Assembly: GCA_945877405.1 (NCBI GenBank)
Contig: CAMCSA010000016.1
Coordinates: 1 to 44,207 of the forward strand
Direction: 5' to 3'
DNA length: 44,207 nt
Source: an uncultured Erysipelotrichaceae bacterium
GTDB lineage: Bacteria > Bacillota_I > Bacilli_A > Erysipelotrichales > Erysipelotrichaceae
Positions 31,742 to 40,257 of the stretch are shown here, one piece after another (within the stretch, counting starts at the first letter, position 1; the number at the start of each line of letters is the position of its first letter). A program made the translations under genes and the position numbers. A model generated the notes under the pieces. The model worked only from the letters and a program-made list of their open reading frames with translations, searched no databases and was not told where the DNA came from.

Positions 31742-31983
31742 ACCTCTTTGTGCTCTCCATTATACCACGTATAAAAAAAGATACCGCATCGGGCGATATC
31801 CTGGAACATCTGAAACAGCCATGTGATAATCGGCAGGGAAATCATAGAGCCAAGTGTTGATACAAACACAAGTCTCGATGCAAAAGCGCTGTTTCCATCA
31901 TACTTTTCTGCAAGCATGGCTGTCGTACTTGCTGCCGGCATAGCAGAAAGCAGAACACAGACATTAGCAGGTAAGACTGCCAC
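31738..31983 (-). pseudogene. AEC-family transporter, C-terminal fragment
   Basis: 81 codons reading VAVLPANVCVLLSAMPAAST ... to a stop overlapping the M32 start. M-P-A-[AG]-S-T-T-A with the following hydrophobic segment is the AEC (auxin efflux carrier family) C-terminal signature. The reading frame enters from the right end of the IS at 31984. Together with the N-terminal fragment at 33626-34024 it accounts for about 214 of an expected ~300 residues, so roughly 90 codons between the fragments are lost. Confidence 0.82.
31759..31767 (-). promoter_or_regulatory. Extended -10 promoter element upstream of the M32 gene
   Basis: Minus strand TGGTATAAT: a perfect -10 with the TGn extension, 18 nt before the start codon and inside the AEC C-terminal fragment. 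No good -35 is visible. Confidence 0.48.
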
Positions 31984-32150
31984 GTCAATTACCCGACTAT
32001 AAAGAGTCGAGGCTTGTAACTCACTCATATGGTCCTGACGTCATTACAGCTGTAATGCTCCCATATTAGACACTTTGTGTCTCCCTCGGTACAGAGGACT
32101 GTGGCTACATCGTCGGGTGATTGACGGACACCCGTATTGTAATTTTGTTA
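31964..32150 (-). ncRNA. Omega-RNA (reRNA) of IS copy 2 with guide position
   Basis: From the tnpB stop to the right end the minus strand holds a chain of hairpins: CGGGTG-TCCGTCAAT-CACCCG (32112-32132), GACAC-AAA-GTGTC (32069-32081), the palindrome CATTACAGCTGTAATG (32042-32057), and the terminal GACT-CTTTAT-AGTC hairpin near 31993-32010. In TnpB systems this segment is the scaffold RNA and the first flanking bases (31964-31983, inside the AEC gene) act as guide. Pairing is kept relative to copy 1 despite sequence changes. Transcription is inferred from the family. Confidence 0.65.
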
Positions 32151-33414
32151 TTTATTCAGTGATACTGGTTTCTCATTTTCTGAAACCCTTAACTTCGGAT
32201 TCTCATTACCGGAAATCCATAATGTTCCTAACAACTGAATATTCATAGCACCAACCTGATCGTCATTAGCCTGATATCCGCAACAGTCACATGTATACAG
32301 ATGTGAATCATGGTCTCTATTGGCTTTATGGATTCTTCCACACTTTGGACATCTTTGTGATGTGTATTCCGGTGATACTTTAATAACCTTAGAACCGACT
32401 TCTTCTGCTTTGTATGTCAGAAACTGTTCCAGCTGGTAAAACGACCATGATCGTAATTCATTACGCTGTTTACTGTTACGGTTTCTCAGGTTTTCATCAA
32501 AGCTGACATCCGTCAGGTCTTCCATCACAAACAGCGTATTGCTTCCGTATGTATCCACGAGTGTCTTTGACAGGCAATGATTGACATCGCTCATCCAACG
32601 GTTCTCTCGTTTTGAAATACGTTTCAATGCACGTTTTGTGTGATTTTGTACCTTTAGACTGTAATTCAGCTCTGACTTTATTAAAGTTTTCTCTTTTCCT
32701 GCATACCGCTTCACCAGAATAGAAAGAAGTCTGATCGTTCTCATCGTATGTTGTCATCAGATAACGAAGACCACGATCAATACCGACAACATGCTTCACC
32801 TGATCTTTGTCAAATTCAGTATCGTTCTTTCTTGTCACAGGAATGTGAAAGTACCATTCATCTTTCAATGATACAATCTTTCCTGTTCCAAATGACCATG
32901 TACCATCAAAGTAATCACTGAAACATGCAGGTACATCAAAAGTTACTTTGATTCTGCCATCCAATGTATTCAGGGATAGATATGTTGTATTCGTCTTTTG
33001 ATCTGTTACAAAGCTGTAATCTCTATTTCTGACAAGATCTGCCTGTGGTCTGGAAAACAGAACAGGTTTCTGCAACCAGTCCAGATTCCGGTAGACGCAG
33101 TACCACTTGTTCGTATAGATATCCTTGAACTTATATGGCTTTTCCTTCATCTGTGTTCTGATCCCATCGTATCTGGCTGTCACGGTTCGTATTGCGGATT
33201 GTGCCATCTGTGACTTCAATCCAAATTCAGAACGTATTGTCTGATACAGCCTGTTACTAAGAGTTACAGAACTCATTGGAAAGCCATGGTCAAAGATATA
33301 CTGAGACACGAAATTGCAGGCAAGACGATACTGCTCTGTCATATGTTGAACAGAGCTTATTTCAGTGTCATTCATGTGAATGTGCAGTTTCATTGTTTTC
33401 ACAGTGTCAGCCAT
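32148..33414 (-). pseudogene. tnpB: tnpB RNA-guided nuclease gene with a single frameshift
   Basis: The N-terminal part reads from 33414 (AAGGAGG before the ATG) to about 32650, including RuvC-I VGIDRG (Asp213) and ending in frame at ELQSKGTK. Translation then continues in another frame as TKRALKRISKRENRWM to a stop at 32148, with RuvC-II VMEDLTD, the zinc finger CPKCGRIH ... CDCCG, and RuvC-III NDDQVGAMNI. The shift lies near 32635-32655. All catalytic Asp/Glu and zinc Cys are present, so the gene is one indel from a ~420-aa TnpB. It could be a recent mutation, a sequencing error, or programmed slippage; the site has no clear slippery heptamer. Confidence 0.85.
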
Positions 33415-33460
33415 TTTAACCTCCTTCAATACTTTTATTATACCGAAGAATCCCTTATGA

Positions 33461-33583
33461 TATCTGTGCCAGATAAGCTATGGTTTTGGAAGAGGGATCT
33501 TATGGACACACGGATATTCTGCATGCAGTACAGGTAACGTATCAGAAGTGACAATCAAGAGATACATTGAAAATCAGGGTTAG
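33461..33583 (+). pseudogene. Remnant of IS200-type tnpA (Y1 transposase C terminus)
   Basis: Forty codons ending in a stop read FGRGILWTHGYSACSTGNVS, then EVTIKRYIENQG. The L-W-x-x-G-Y-x-x-x-x-x-G-N-V-S and terminal T-I-x-x-Y-I-E-N-Q pattern is the C terminus of IS200-like TnpA. It is preceded by an in-frame TGA, and a second frame just upstream reads LWFWKRD, suggesting another frameshift. The HUH and catalytic Tyr regions are absent. The gene points away from tnpB, as in divergent IS605/IS608-type elements, and stops at the left end of the element. Confidence 0.62.
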
Positions 33584-33625
33584 TCAAACCGCCTCTAAAG
33601 AGTCGTTGTTTCCTTTGTTTTTTAT

Positions 33626-34024
33626 GAAGATTCTCTGTGGAATCAGAAAGACAGAGGCGTACAGCAATCCAGTGGAGCCGAATACACCTTCCGCAATCGG
33701 CATGCCAAGAAATCCCGCATTGGATACCATCGTACCATATTTACAGCAGTTTCTACGATCCTCATCCATCCATCGATACAATACCATGTTGCATAATGCA
33801 TACAGTATCTGAATCACGAATGAGATCAGCAGAATCAGCAGTGCAGACATCATCACACCATCACTCAGATCCATCTGGAACGAGCGGAAGATGGCACATG
33901 GCAGGATAACCATGATCACAAGATCAGTCAGCTGTGCTCTTGTCTGTCTGGATAATCTGCCTGTTTTTCCAAGCCACCAGCCGATTGCCATCAGAATGAA
34001 TATTTCGATCTGTAAACCAACCAT
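33626..34024 (-). pseudogene. AEC-family transporter, N-terminal fragment
   Basis: 133 codons with four hydrophobic segments. IEIFILMAIGWWLGKTGRLS at the start and NAGFLGMPIAEGVFG followed by FLIPQRIF near the end are AEC-family hallmarks. The frame then runs into IS left-end sequence and stops 13 codons later. A TATAAT at 34056-34061 (minus strand) is its likely promoter. This half-protein cannot form the full ten-helix carrier. Confidence 0.85.
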
Positions 34025-34132
34025 ATCTGCCTTCTTTTTTGAAATACCAGATTTGATTATACATGCTTTATGATCCGATACTTCGTTGTATTTCAGATAT
34101 TTAACAGTTCTTTTCCATATGTTTCAGGCAAC

Positions 34133-34161
34133 AGAAAATCCGGAAGCCTATGCCCCGGATT
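34133..34161 (-). terminator. Probable terminator after the FMN-binding protein gene
   Basis: Minus strand AATCCGG (34155-34161) / CCGGATT (34137-34143) with an 11-nt loop and TTTTC after it, 12 nt past the stop. Confidence 0.6.
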
Positions 34162-34173
34162 CTTTAGAACTGA

Positions 34174-34557
34174 TTATTTCAGATCTTCTGCCTTCAGACC
34201 TGCAGATGTCAGAGCTGCCTTTGCAGCTTCAATCGTCGCATTGGAAGAAATTGTTGCACCAGATACTGTTTCAACATCAACTGTTGCACCTTCCTTCATT
34301 GCTTCAGCAAGCTTGGCAACAGCCTTGTCACCAAGACCCTTTGTTTCATCCTTACCTTCCGCAACAACATCTGTGATGTGGTTGTCTTCGATTGTCAGTG
34401 TAACTGTAACATCACCACCCATACCCTTGGCAGAGCCTGTGTATTCACCGGATACAACCGGTGTGGACTTCCAGGAAGGATATGTTCCTGCAACAACTGC
34501 TACAACAAGAAGTGCTGCAGTAGCAGCTAAACCGATCATTTTATTGTTTTTTGCCAT
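34174..34557 (-). CDS. FMN-binding domain protein, membrane-anchored or secreted
   Basis: 127 aa. A hydrophobic N-terminal segment (residues about 8-27) acts as signal anchor; there is no lipobox Cys. The rest is a single FMN_bind domain ending in VETVSGATISSNA, where the Thr of S-G-A-T is the covalent flavinylation site set by ApbE-type transferases. Such proteins take part in extracytosolic electron transfer. ATG at 34557 is chosen with AAGGA 12 nt upstream; a GTG at 34566 is possible. It follows the TldE gene in the same direction. No ApbE gene is in the window. Confidence 0.85.
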   Translation of the reverse strand: MAKNNKMIGLAATAALLVVAVVAGTYPSWKSTPVVSGEYTGSAKGMGGDVTVTLTIEDNHITDVVAEGKDETKGLGDKAVAKLAEAMKEGATVDVETVSGATISSNATIEAAKAALTSAGLKAEDLK

Positions 34558-34575
34558 TTTGTTCACTCATCCTTT

Positions 34576-35862
34576 TCAATTCTTTGCACAGCCGGCAATT
34601 GTCAGATGTTTCAGACACGTCACTGTCGGCACGCTTTTATTATTATACTGTGTCAGGCTGTCAGAAAACAACATATCTTTCTTCTGATCTGCAATATTTC
34701 CTGAAACTGAACCACCTTTGACAACCGTAATACCATTTTCATCATGCAGATAACCAAGACGGATTTCACCAAAGATATCTCCTGTGATCGCATTGACTTC
34801 AAAACCGGAAAATTCCACAACTTCCAGATAACTGCCCTGACGAATCTGTTCTTCCGGTACATTTGAAGGTGTGACCTCATAATTTGTCAGATTGAATGTA
34901 TGGTCCTCTTTCAGGTATTGGCAGAAACGGCGTGGTCCGATCAGTGATTTCACAACGCCTTCCTCAATCAGCACGCGATCTTCAATGAGTGCTCCTTCTT
35001 CATCAATCACCTGATTGAAGGATGAATTCGGAAGATTTCTTTTTGCGCTGATCGTAAGCGGACACACCGCATCACTTTCCATCAGCCTGTCCCCTTTATG
35101 CACCTTGGAAATGCCACGATAGATATATGCGGTATCAATCTGTGTCATAAACCAGTCATAGATCCGTACGGATTCTTCTGTGGAAAACAGTACCGGCAGG
35201 TTTAAACCGGATGGTGTATCTACAGCAGATAATCGATCAATACCATATTGCATTGTCTTTTCGATTTCATGTTTCAGATATCTGCTATCACAGTTACCGC
35301 TTCTGTACATGCGATACAGTTCAATTTCATGCTGGTCATTTCTGGCATTTACAATGACTTCCGCCATACTGGAAGGTACAACTTCCGTTACATCAATCCC
35401 ATTGCTGTTGCGATAGCGGATCGTATCTGCCTGTGTAAAGATCTCATAGGAATTCAGGTACGCCTGATCTGTTTCTGCAATGGACTGCAGTGTATGGATA
35501 TAATCCCGTGCATTGTCGTACGGATCTGTTTCCTGCTGGCACTTTACAGTATCGGATGGATGATTCAGATCAAAGGATGGATTGACACCATACTTTGCAT
35601 TTTCACAAAGACGATTTACAGCATCTTCCACTTCACGTTCACTCCATGTTGGGTGGATTTCCCCATTTGCCATACCGACAGACTTTCCATCATCCATATT
35701 GACATAGACAGTGACATCGATATGAGTCACATTTCTTGTACGGTTTTGATCAAGCTGGTGACGTATGAAATAGAATTCCCATCCATGGGTTGTACATTCC
35801 TTCATTTCCCAGCCATCAGCCTTGCTCCTGTTCAGCATTTCTACAATTCCATCACTTCTCAT
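34576..35862 (-). CDS. TldE/PmbA-family protein
   Basis: 428 aa. It has the TldE/PmbA layout: an N-terminal alpha/beta domain and a C-terminal beta domain with NLTNYEVTPSNVPEEQI and SGFEVNAITGDIFGEIRLGY. It lacks the HExxxH zinc motif, as expected for TldE, which forms a heterodimer with TldD. The complex is a metallopeptidase that processes flexible peptides (microcin B17, CcdA in E. coli). The start overlaps the tldD stop by 4 nt. Natural target here is unknown. Confidence 0.87.
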   Translation of the reverse strand: MRSDGIVEMLNRSKADGWEMKECTTHGWEFYFIRHQLDQNRTRNVTHIDVTVYVNMDDGKSVGMANGEIHPTWSEREVEDAVNRLCENAKYGVNPSFDLNHPSDTVKCQQETDPYDNARDYIHTLQSIAETDQAYLNSYEIFTQADTIRYRNSNGIDVTEVVPSSMAEVIVNARNDQHEIELYRMYRSGNCDSRYLKHEIEKTMQYGIDRLSAVDTPSGLNLPVLFSTEESVRIYDWFMTQIDTAYIYRGISKVHKGDRLMESDAVCPLTISAKRNLPNSSFNQVIDEEGALIEDRVLIEEGVVKSLIGPRRFCQYLKEDHTFNLTNYEVTPSNVPEEQIRQGSYLEVVEFSGFEVNAITGDIFGEIRLGYLHDENGITVVKGGSVSGNIADQKKDMLFSDSLTQYNNKSVPTVTCLKHLTIAGCAKN

Positions 35863-37292
35863 GCCAGTATTCCTTTCGTCTTGAGATATGGTCCGCCATC
35901 AGCAACCTTGACGATTTCCTTGTGTCCCTTACCACAGAAACCGTTACCGAATACTTCCTGCTGATTGGAAGCCATTGTGATATTACCAAGAATATCCGGT
36001 ACATACCCGGTCATGATGATCGGTGCAACAACCTTTCCCGTCAGTTTTCCATCTTTGATTTCCCGACCCAATGAGATGATGCACTGAATACCCCAATGCT
36101 TCGGATCTTCCATGCCGGACTGCATTCCTTCCAGCAGATATCCATGATCGATGGAAGCAATCATCTCTTCCAGTGTATCGTTTCCTGCATCAAATAAAGT
36201 ATTTGTCATGCGTGTATAAACCTTGTGTTCAAAGCTCTGACGCTTGCCATTACCTGTTGGTGCAATCCCAAGACGCTTTGCGGAAAGGGCATCACAGATA
36301 CCTGTTTTCAGAATTCCATGATCGATTTCAATCGTATCGCCCGCACGGACGCCCTCATCATCAAACACATAGGAAGATACATTTTCCGCACATAATGCAC
36401 CTTCATGCATTGTCACAAGATCACTGCCGACACGCTGATCGATATAATGTTCTCCTAGAGCTCTGTGCTTGACAAACATATCCATCTCCACACCATGGCC
36501 AAATGCTTCATGAGCAATCAGACCGGATACTTCAGGAGAAGTAATGATGTCATATTCACCAGGTTCAATCCGCTGTGCAAGCAGAACATCTTCCGCCTGT
36601 TTCAATGCATCCTGCCATACATCCTGCAATGATGCAATAATCTCAGGTCCTACTCTGCCTGAAACACCCATATATCCATTAGCATTTCTGCCGTCTTTGG
36701 CAACAAGTGGAACAACAGTAGCTTCTGTATATACATAAGACTGACGCATATCCTTTTCACAGGAAAGGAACATCTTTGAAATATGCGTAGACTGGGCAGA
36801 TGACTGCACTTCATATGCATATTCACTTGCTTCTGCCGTTTTATGACACAGTTGATTCATCTGATCCACAATGACAGACAGATCACATTCTTCAGGGAGC
36901 ATCTGTGCTTCTGCTTCAAAGCGTACACTGTCCATCTCATCATCAATAATGCCGGTAACATACGGCCTGACTCCACATAAATGTAGCAGTTCTTCCTGCC
37001 TGTTGAATGCTTCACGGATCTGTTCCGCCTTTTCCCTCCAGCATTTCGGATCAAAGTCATTGCATGCATATTCACTATAGTGATCATGCCGTGCAACTCT
37101 TACAACGATGCCTCTTTCAGAAGTCATATTCTGCGTAGACACCTTTTTCATATGCAGTGAAGTAATGATTGAAAAACCTGTGGAATCTGTTGCCAGAACA
37201 CTGACATAATCATGATCTTCACTCAGATCTGCAATCAGCAGTTTGAGTCCATCCGCAATGGAATCAAGATATTTTGAAAATGGTACTTTCAT
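35859..37292 (-). CDS. TldD-type metalloprotease
   Basis: 477 aa. The zinc-binding HEAFGH within SGLIAHEAFGHGVEMDMFVK is the catalytic HExxxH of TldD. SYVFDDEGVRAGDT and SFEHKVYTRMTNT follow, matching the usual C-terminal domain. With the adjacent TldE it forms the heterodimeric peptidase. AAGGG is about 10 nt before the ATG. First gene of the tldD-tldE-FMN_bind run; promoter is not clear, with a TATGAT-type -10 near 37310. Confidence 0.9.
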   Translation of the reverse strand: MKVPFSKYLDSIADGLKLLIADLSEDHDYVSVLATDSTGFSIITSLHMKKVSTQNMTSERGIVVRVARHDHYSEYACNDFDPKCWREKAEQIREAFNRQEELLHLCGVRPYVTGIIDDEMDSVRFEAEAQMLPEECDLSVIVDQMNQLCHKTAEASEYAYEVQSSAQSTHISKMFLSCEKDMRQSYVYTEATVVPLVAKDGRNANGYMGVSGRVGPEIIASLQDVWQDALKQAEDVLLAQRIEPGEYDIITSPEVSGLIAHEAFGHGVEMDMFVKHRALGEHYIDQRVGSDLVTMHEGALCAENVSSYVFDDEGVRAGDTIEIDHGILKTGICDALSAKRLGIAPTGNGKRQSFEHKVYTRMTNTLFDAGNDTLEEMIASIDHGYLLEGMQSGMEDPKHWGIQCIISLGREIKDGKLTGKVVAPIIMTGYVPDILGNITMASNQQEVFGNGFCGKGHKEIVKVADGGPYLKTKGILA

Positions 37293-37372
37293 GTATTTTT
37301 TACCCTTTCATCAATGACAATATCATATCACCAAACATCATATGTATGACCCATAATCGTGCTTGACACATA

Positions 37373-37381
37373 TGGTAAAAT
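37373..37381 (+). promoter_or_regulatory. Extended -10 promoter of degV
   Basis: TGGTAAAAT: TAAAAT with the TGn extension, 28 nt before the start codon. A TTGACA at 37363-37368 is too close to be its -35. Confidence 0.45.
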
Positions 37382-37409
37382 GAGACAGAAACAAAAGGAG
37401 GATCAATGT

Positions 37410-38291
37410 ATGAGAAAATTCACACTCGCAACCGCATCCACCATTGACGCACATAAGTCATGGCTGGATGAAAGAAACATTCCCATGATATCCTATACTT
37501 TCGAACTCAATGAGCAGGTCTATATTGATGACTGCATGGAAGATACAAAACGCACTTTATACAGTGAAATGAGAAAAGGCAATCAGCCGCGTACAAGTCA
37601 GATTACAGTTTACACGTACTATGAATTTTTCAGATCGCTGATTGAAAAGGACAGAAATGTTCTGTTCATGGATATGGACAGGGCACTCAGTTCTTCCTAC
37701 TTCAATTCCTTAAAGGCAGCAGAACAGATCAGAGAAGACTATCCCGAATCCAATCTTTACATCATGGATACACGATGTGTAACTGCAGGACTTGCCATGC
37801 TTGTCTCAAAAGCTGCAGACCTTGCAGATGAGGGAAAGACAATGGAAGAAGTCATTGCCTGGGTAGAAGAAAACAGACTGAAGATCTCCCACAGGTTTGT
37901 TGTGGATGATCTGGAATGGCTCAGAAAAGGTGGAAGACTTTCCAACTCCTCCGCTTTCATCGGTTCCCTGTTATCCATCAAGCCTTTAATCCACGTGGAT
38001 GATGAAGGAAAACTTGTTGCCTACGCAAAGGTCAGAGGCAGAAAGAAAGCATTGCGGACACTTCTGGAAAACAGTGAAGCAGATATGGGAAATCCATCTG
38101 AAACAGATGTCATCATTGCCCATGCGGACTGTTATGAAGACGCAAAGGCATTTGCGGAAAGTGTCAGGGAAAAGTACCCGGATCTGAAATCCATCAACAT
38201 CATGGAGCTTGGACCGGTCATCGGATGTCATGTCGGCCCAGGCTTGATCGCAATGGTGTACAACAGTAAAAATCCATCCCGTTCAGCATGA
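37410..38291 (+). CDS. DegV-family fatty-acid-binding protein
   Basis: 293 aa. N-terminal TASTIDAHKSWLDERNIPMI, central TRCVTAGLAMLVSKAADLAD and RFVVDDLEWLRKGGRLS are standard DegV motifs. DegV (FakB-type) proteins bind fatty acids and present them to the FakA kinase. No kinase gene is adjacent. AAGGAGG is 8 nt before the ATG at 37410; longer starts have no ribosome site. It is a single-gene unit with a promoter and a strong terminator. Confidence 0.92.
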   Translation: MRKFTLATASTIDAHKSWLDERNIPMISYTFELNEQVYIDDCMEDTKRTLYSEMRKGNQPRTSQITVYTYYEFFRSLIEKDRNVLFMDMDRALSSSYFNSLKAAEQIREDYPESNLYIMDTRCVTAGLAMLVSKAADLADEGKTMEEVIAWVEENRLKISHRFVVDDLEWLRKGGRLSNSSAFIGSLLSIKPLIHVDDEGKLVAYAKVRGRKKALRTLLENSEADMGNPSETDVIIAHADCYEDAKAFAESVREKYPDLKSINIMELGPVIGCHVGPGLIAMVYNSKNPSRSA

Positions 38292-38293
38292 AG

Positions 38294-38331
38294 AAAGGAA
38301 TGAATCATCACACGGATTCATTCCTTTTTTT
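38294..38331 (+). terminator. Rho-independent terminator of degV
   Basis: 11-bp stem AAGGAATGAAT/ATTCATTCCTT (38295-38305, 38316-38326) with a 10-nt loop and a run of seven T. It may also slow the convergent DUF6054 gene's transcript. Confidence 0.9.
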
Positions 38332-38333
38332 GA

Positions 38334-38660
38334 TTACAGAATCTCTTCCAGCTTTTCTAAGAAAGATTCTTCTCCCCATGTATTGATTTTCCAGAAGACT
38401 GCCTGCGAACCACCGGAAGTAATCGCAGAAAGACGCACCGGTTCATCCCCATACTGAAACAGCGTGACATTCATACTGACACGATTATTTCCAAGATAGC
38501 TGAAGCGTTCAAACACAAGCACTTCACATCGTGCCATTTCTGCTTTGAAGCTGCTCTGATCTTCCAGTGTCGCTGACATGCTTCCTTCCAGGATTCCATC
38601 GATGATAGTATTACGCAGCTCATCAATATCTCTGTTCAGTGTTTTTTCAAGTTTTGCCAT
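38334..38660 (-). CDS. DUF6054-family protein
   Basis: 108 aa. The family pattern is clear: EGSMSATLED, ARCEVLVFERFSYLGNNRVS, and the C-terminal LSAITSGGSQAVFWKINTWG. Function is unknown. It has no signal or membrane segment. The ATG at 38660 has AAGG upstream. It lies between degV (convergent) and the sucrose hydrolase gene, from which it is separated by 87 nt containing an imperfect hairpin without a T-run. Confidence 0.8.
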   Translation of the reverse strand: MAKLEKTLNRDIDELRNTIIDGILEGSMSATLEDQSSFKAEMARCEVLVFERFSYLGNNRVSMNVTLFQYGDEPVRLSAITSGGSQAVFWKINTWGEESFLEKLEEIL

Positions 38661-38747
38661 AACCTTCACCTTCTATGGATGTAATTTATCATGATGAAAC
38701 AAAGAAATACACGGGCATATCGGAAGAATAATGACTGTTATTTTTCC

Positions 38748-40253
38748 TTATCGGTGGAACAGAACAAAGTCATCATTGACTGTCGTATCCGCAAGGCTGA
38801 TCTTCAGATTGATATCCTTACCGGACATGCGGATGGTATGTTCAGTTGCAGTTGGAAAGATACGAGAGGACATCACGATTTCATCATTGATGAATACTTC
38901 CACAGTACTGTGGTCCACAAAGATTTCCATCTTCTTTAGCGGTTCATCCAGTACGACTTCACGACGTGATCCATATTCGGGATTGACAACATGCACCATA
39001 TCAGTTCGATCACACGCAACCGTTTTTCTGGAAGCATCATAACTGATCTCGAATCCGCGTTCCATATTCTTCGCAAAAAGGTTCAGACGGATATCCGAAT
39101 CTGATGGATTTTCCAGATCAATCACACATGCGGATGGCATTCTACCAAACAGCCTGTTTGTCTGAATGGAACCATTGACTGCCTCAAATACTACATCCTT
39201 GCGTAATGCTTTCAGTGCTTTTGCTGGTCGCTGTTTCAGCCTACCACCTTCAATGGACAGCAGTCTTGGCAATGTCTGCATGTTTGCCCATCCTTCTTCA
39301 TCTGTTGGAGGATAGCAGCAGTCAGAACAGCCAAACCATCCTTCCAGCACTGCCTTATCACGATATTCTTTCTGGAAGGCACATTGTGGTGCATAGAAGT
39401 CAAAGCCATAATCCAGCAATTTCATTTCACCTTTCGGTACAAACTTCAGATTTTCAAGATCCAGATCCCCGATGAAATAGACCGACTGATAGGAGTTTGT
39501 TGTCAGATCTCCTTTTTCATGCAGGCCCTGTGGAGAAAACAGAAGCAGCCACTGTCTTCCGATTTTTTGAATATCCGGACATTCACACATATAACCGAAA
39601 GACGGATAACCTTCGATACTCAGCTCTCCCATCAGTTTCCATCCATCTCTGATATGACGGGAAGAAAACAGAAGAAGTCTGCCTTCATGGTTTTCATTCT
39701 GTGCACCAAGAAGGATGTGATATTTTCCTTTTTCATAGAAGATATGCGGATCGCGTTGATGACCGGTATAACCTGGTTGTGGATAGATGATCGGTTTTGC
39801 ATCCTTACCGATTCTTCCACTCTGATCCATTGCAGCAAGCATCTGGTATTCTACCATTTTTCCATAATCATCTTTTGTATTTCCGGTATATACAAGATAC
39901 AGCACATTATCCTTGACATAGGCAGAGCCTGAAAAACAGCCATCGTTTTCATATGGAGTCGTAGGTTTGATCGCAAGCCCTTCATTTTCCCAGTGCATCA
40001 GATCATCTGAGGTGACATGATACCAGTGTTTCATCCCATGAACAGCACCAAATGGAAACCACTGATAGAAAAGATGCCACTTCCCATTAAAATAACTGAA
40101 TCCATTCGGATCATTCATCAGACCGGTAACAGTCTGCACATGATACTGCCCTCTCCATACGGACTGACTGATCTGCTGATGCAGCAGTGACAGTCTTTTT
40201 TCATCTTTCTCACTCAGAATCTGATCTTTTTCTTCTCTTGTCCATTTCTGCAT
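38748..40253 (-). CDS. scrB: Sucrose-6-phosphate hydrolase (GH32)
   Basis: 501 aa. GH32 signatures in order: GLMNDPNGF (nucleophile Asp) near residue 44, FSGSAYV, HQRDPHIF (transition-state Asp) and YMCECPDI (acid/base Glu). A C-terminal beta-sandwich ends in DHSTVEVFINDEIVMSSRIF. It hydrolyses sucrose-6-phosphate to glucose-6-phosphate and fructose; no signal peptide, so it acts in the cytoplasm after PTS uptake. Its start is 4 nt after the galM stop. No sucrose EII gene is adjacent; an invertase on other fructosides is possible. Confidence 0.9.
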   Translation of the reverse strand: MQKWTREEKDQILSEKDEKRLSLLHQQISQSVWRGQYHVQTVTGLMNDPNGFSYFNGKWHLFYQWFPFGAVHGMKHWYHVTSDDLMHWENEGLAIKPTTPYENDGCFSGSAYVKDNVLYLVYTGNTKDDYGKMVEYQMLAAMDQSGRIGKDAKPIIYPQPGYTGHQRDPHIFYEKGKYHILLGAQNENHEGRLLLFSSRHIRDGWKLMGELSIEGYPSFGYMCECPDIQKIGRQWLLLFSPQGLHEKGDLTTNSYQSVYFIGDLDLENLKFVPKGEMKLLDYGFDFYAPQCAFQKEYRDKAVLEGWFGCSDCCYPPTDEEGWANMQTLPRLLSIEGGRLKQRPAKALKALRKDVVFEAVNGSIQTNRLFGRMPSACVIDLENPSDSDIRLNLFAKNMERGFEISYDASRKTVACDRTDMVHVVNPEYGSRREVVLDEPLKKMEIFVDHSTVEVFINDEIVMSSRIFPTATEHTIRMSGKDINLKISLADTTVNDDFVLFHR

Positions 40254-40257
40254 GCCA

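Larger units (their letters stand above)
31984..33625 (-). mobile_element. IS200/IS605-family element copy 2 (tnpB-type, inserted in the AEC transporter gene)
   Basis: The right junction is at 31984, where GGTAATTGAC (minus strand) matches the other two copies. The left end is less exact: a hairpin-like CGACTCTTTAGAGGCGG near 33591-33607 and GGTT-TGACT-AACC (33578-33590) mark it, and AEC coding sequence resumes at 33626. It carries a frameshifted tnpB, an omega-RNA region and a degraded divergent tnpA remnant, so it can no longer move by itself. It is sequence-divergent from copies 1 and 3, which explains why it alone was assembled through. Confidence 0.82.

Noticed and set aside
31984-32028. 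Start of a short reading frame inside the IS right end fused to the AEC fragment
   Set aside because: The ATG in ATGAGTGAGTTAC has no ribosome site and the frame arises from IS end sequence running into the old AEC gene. It is a junction artefact, not a new gene.
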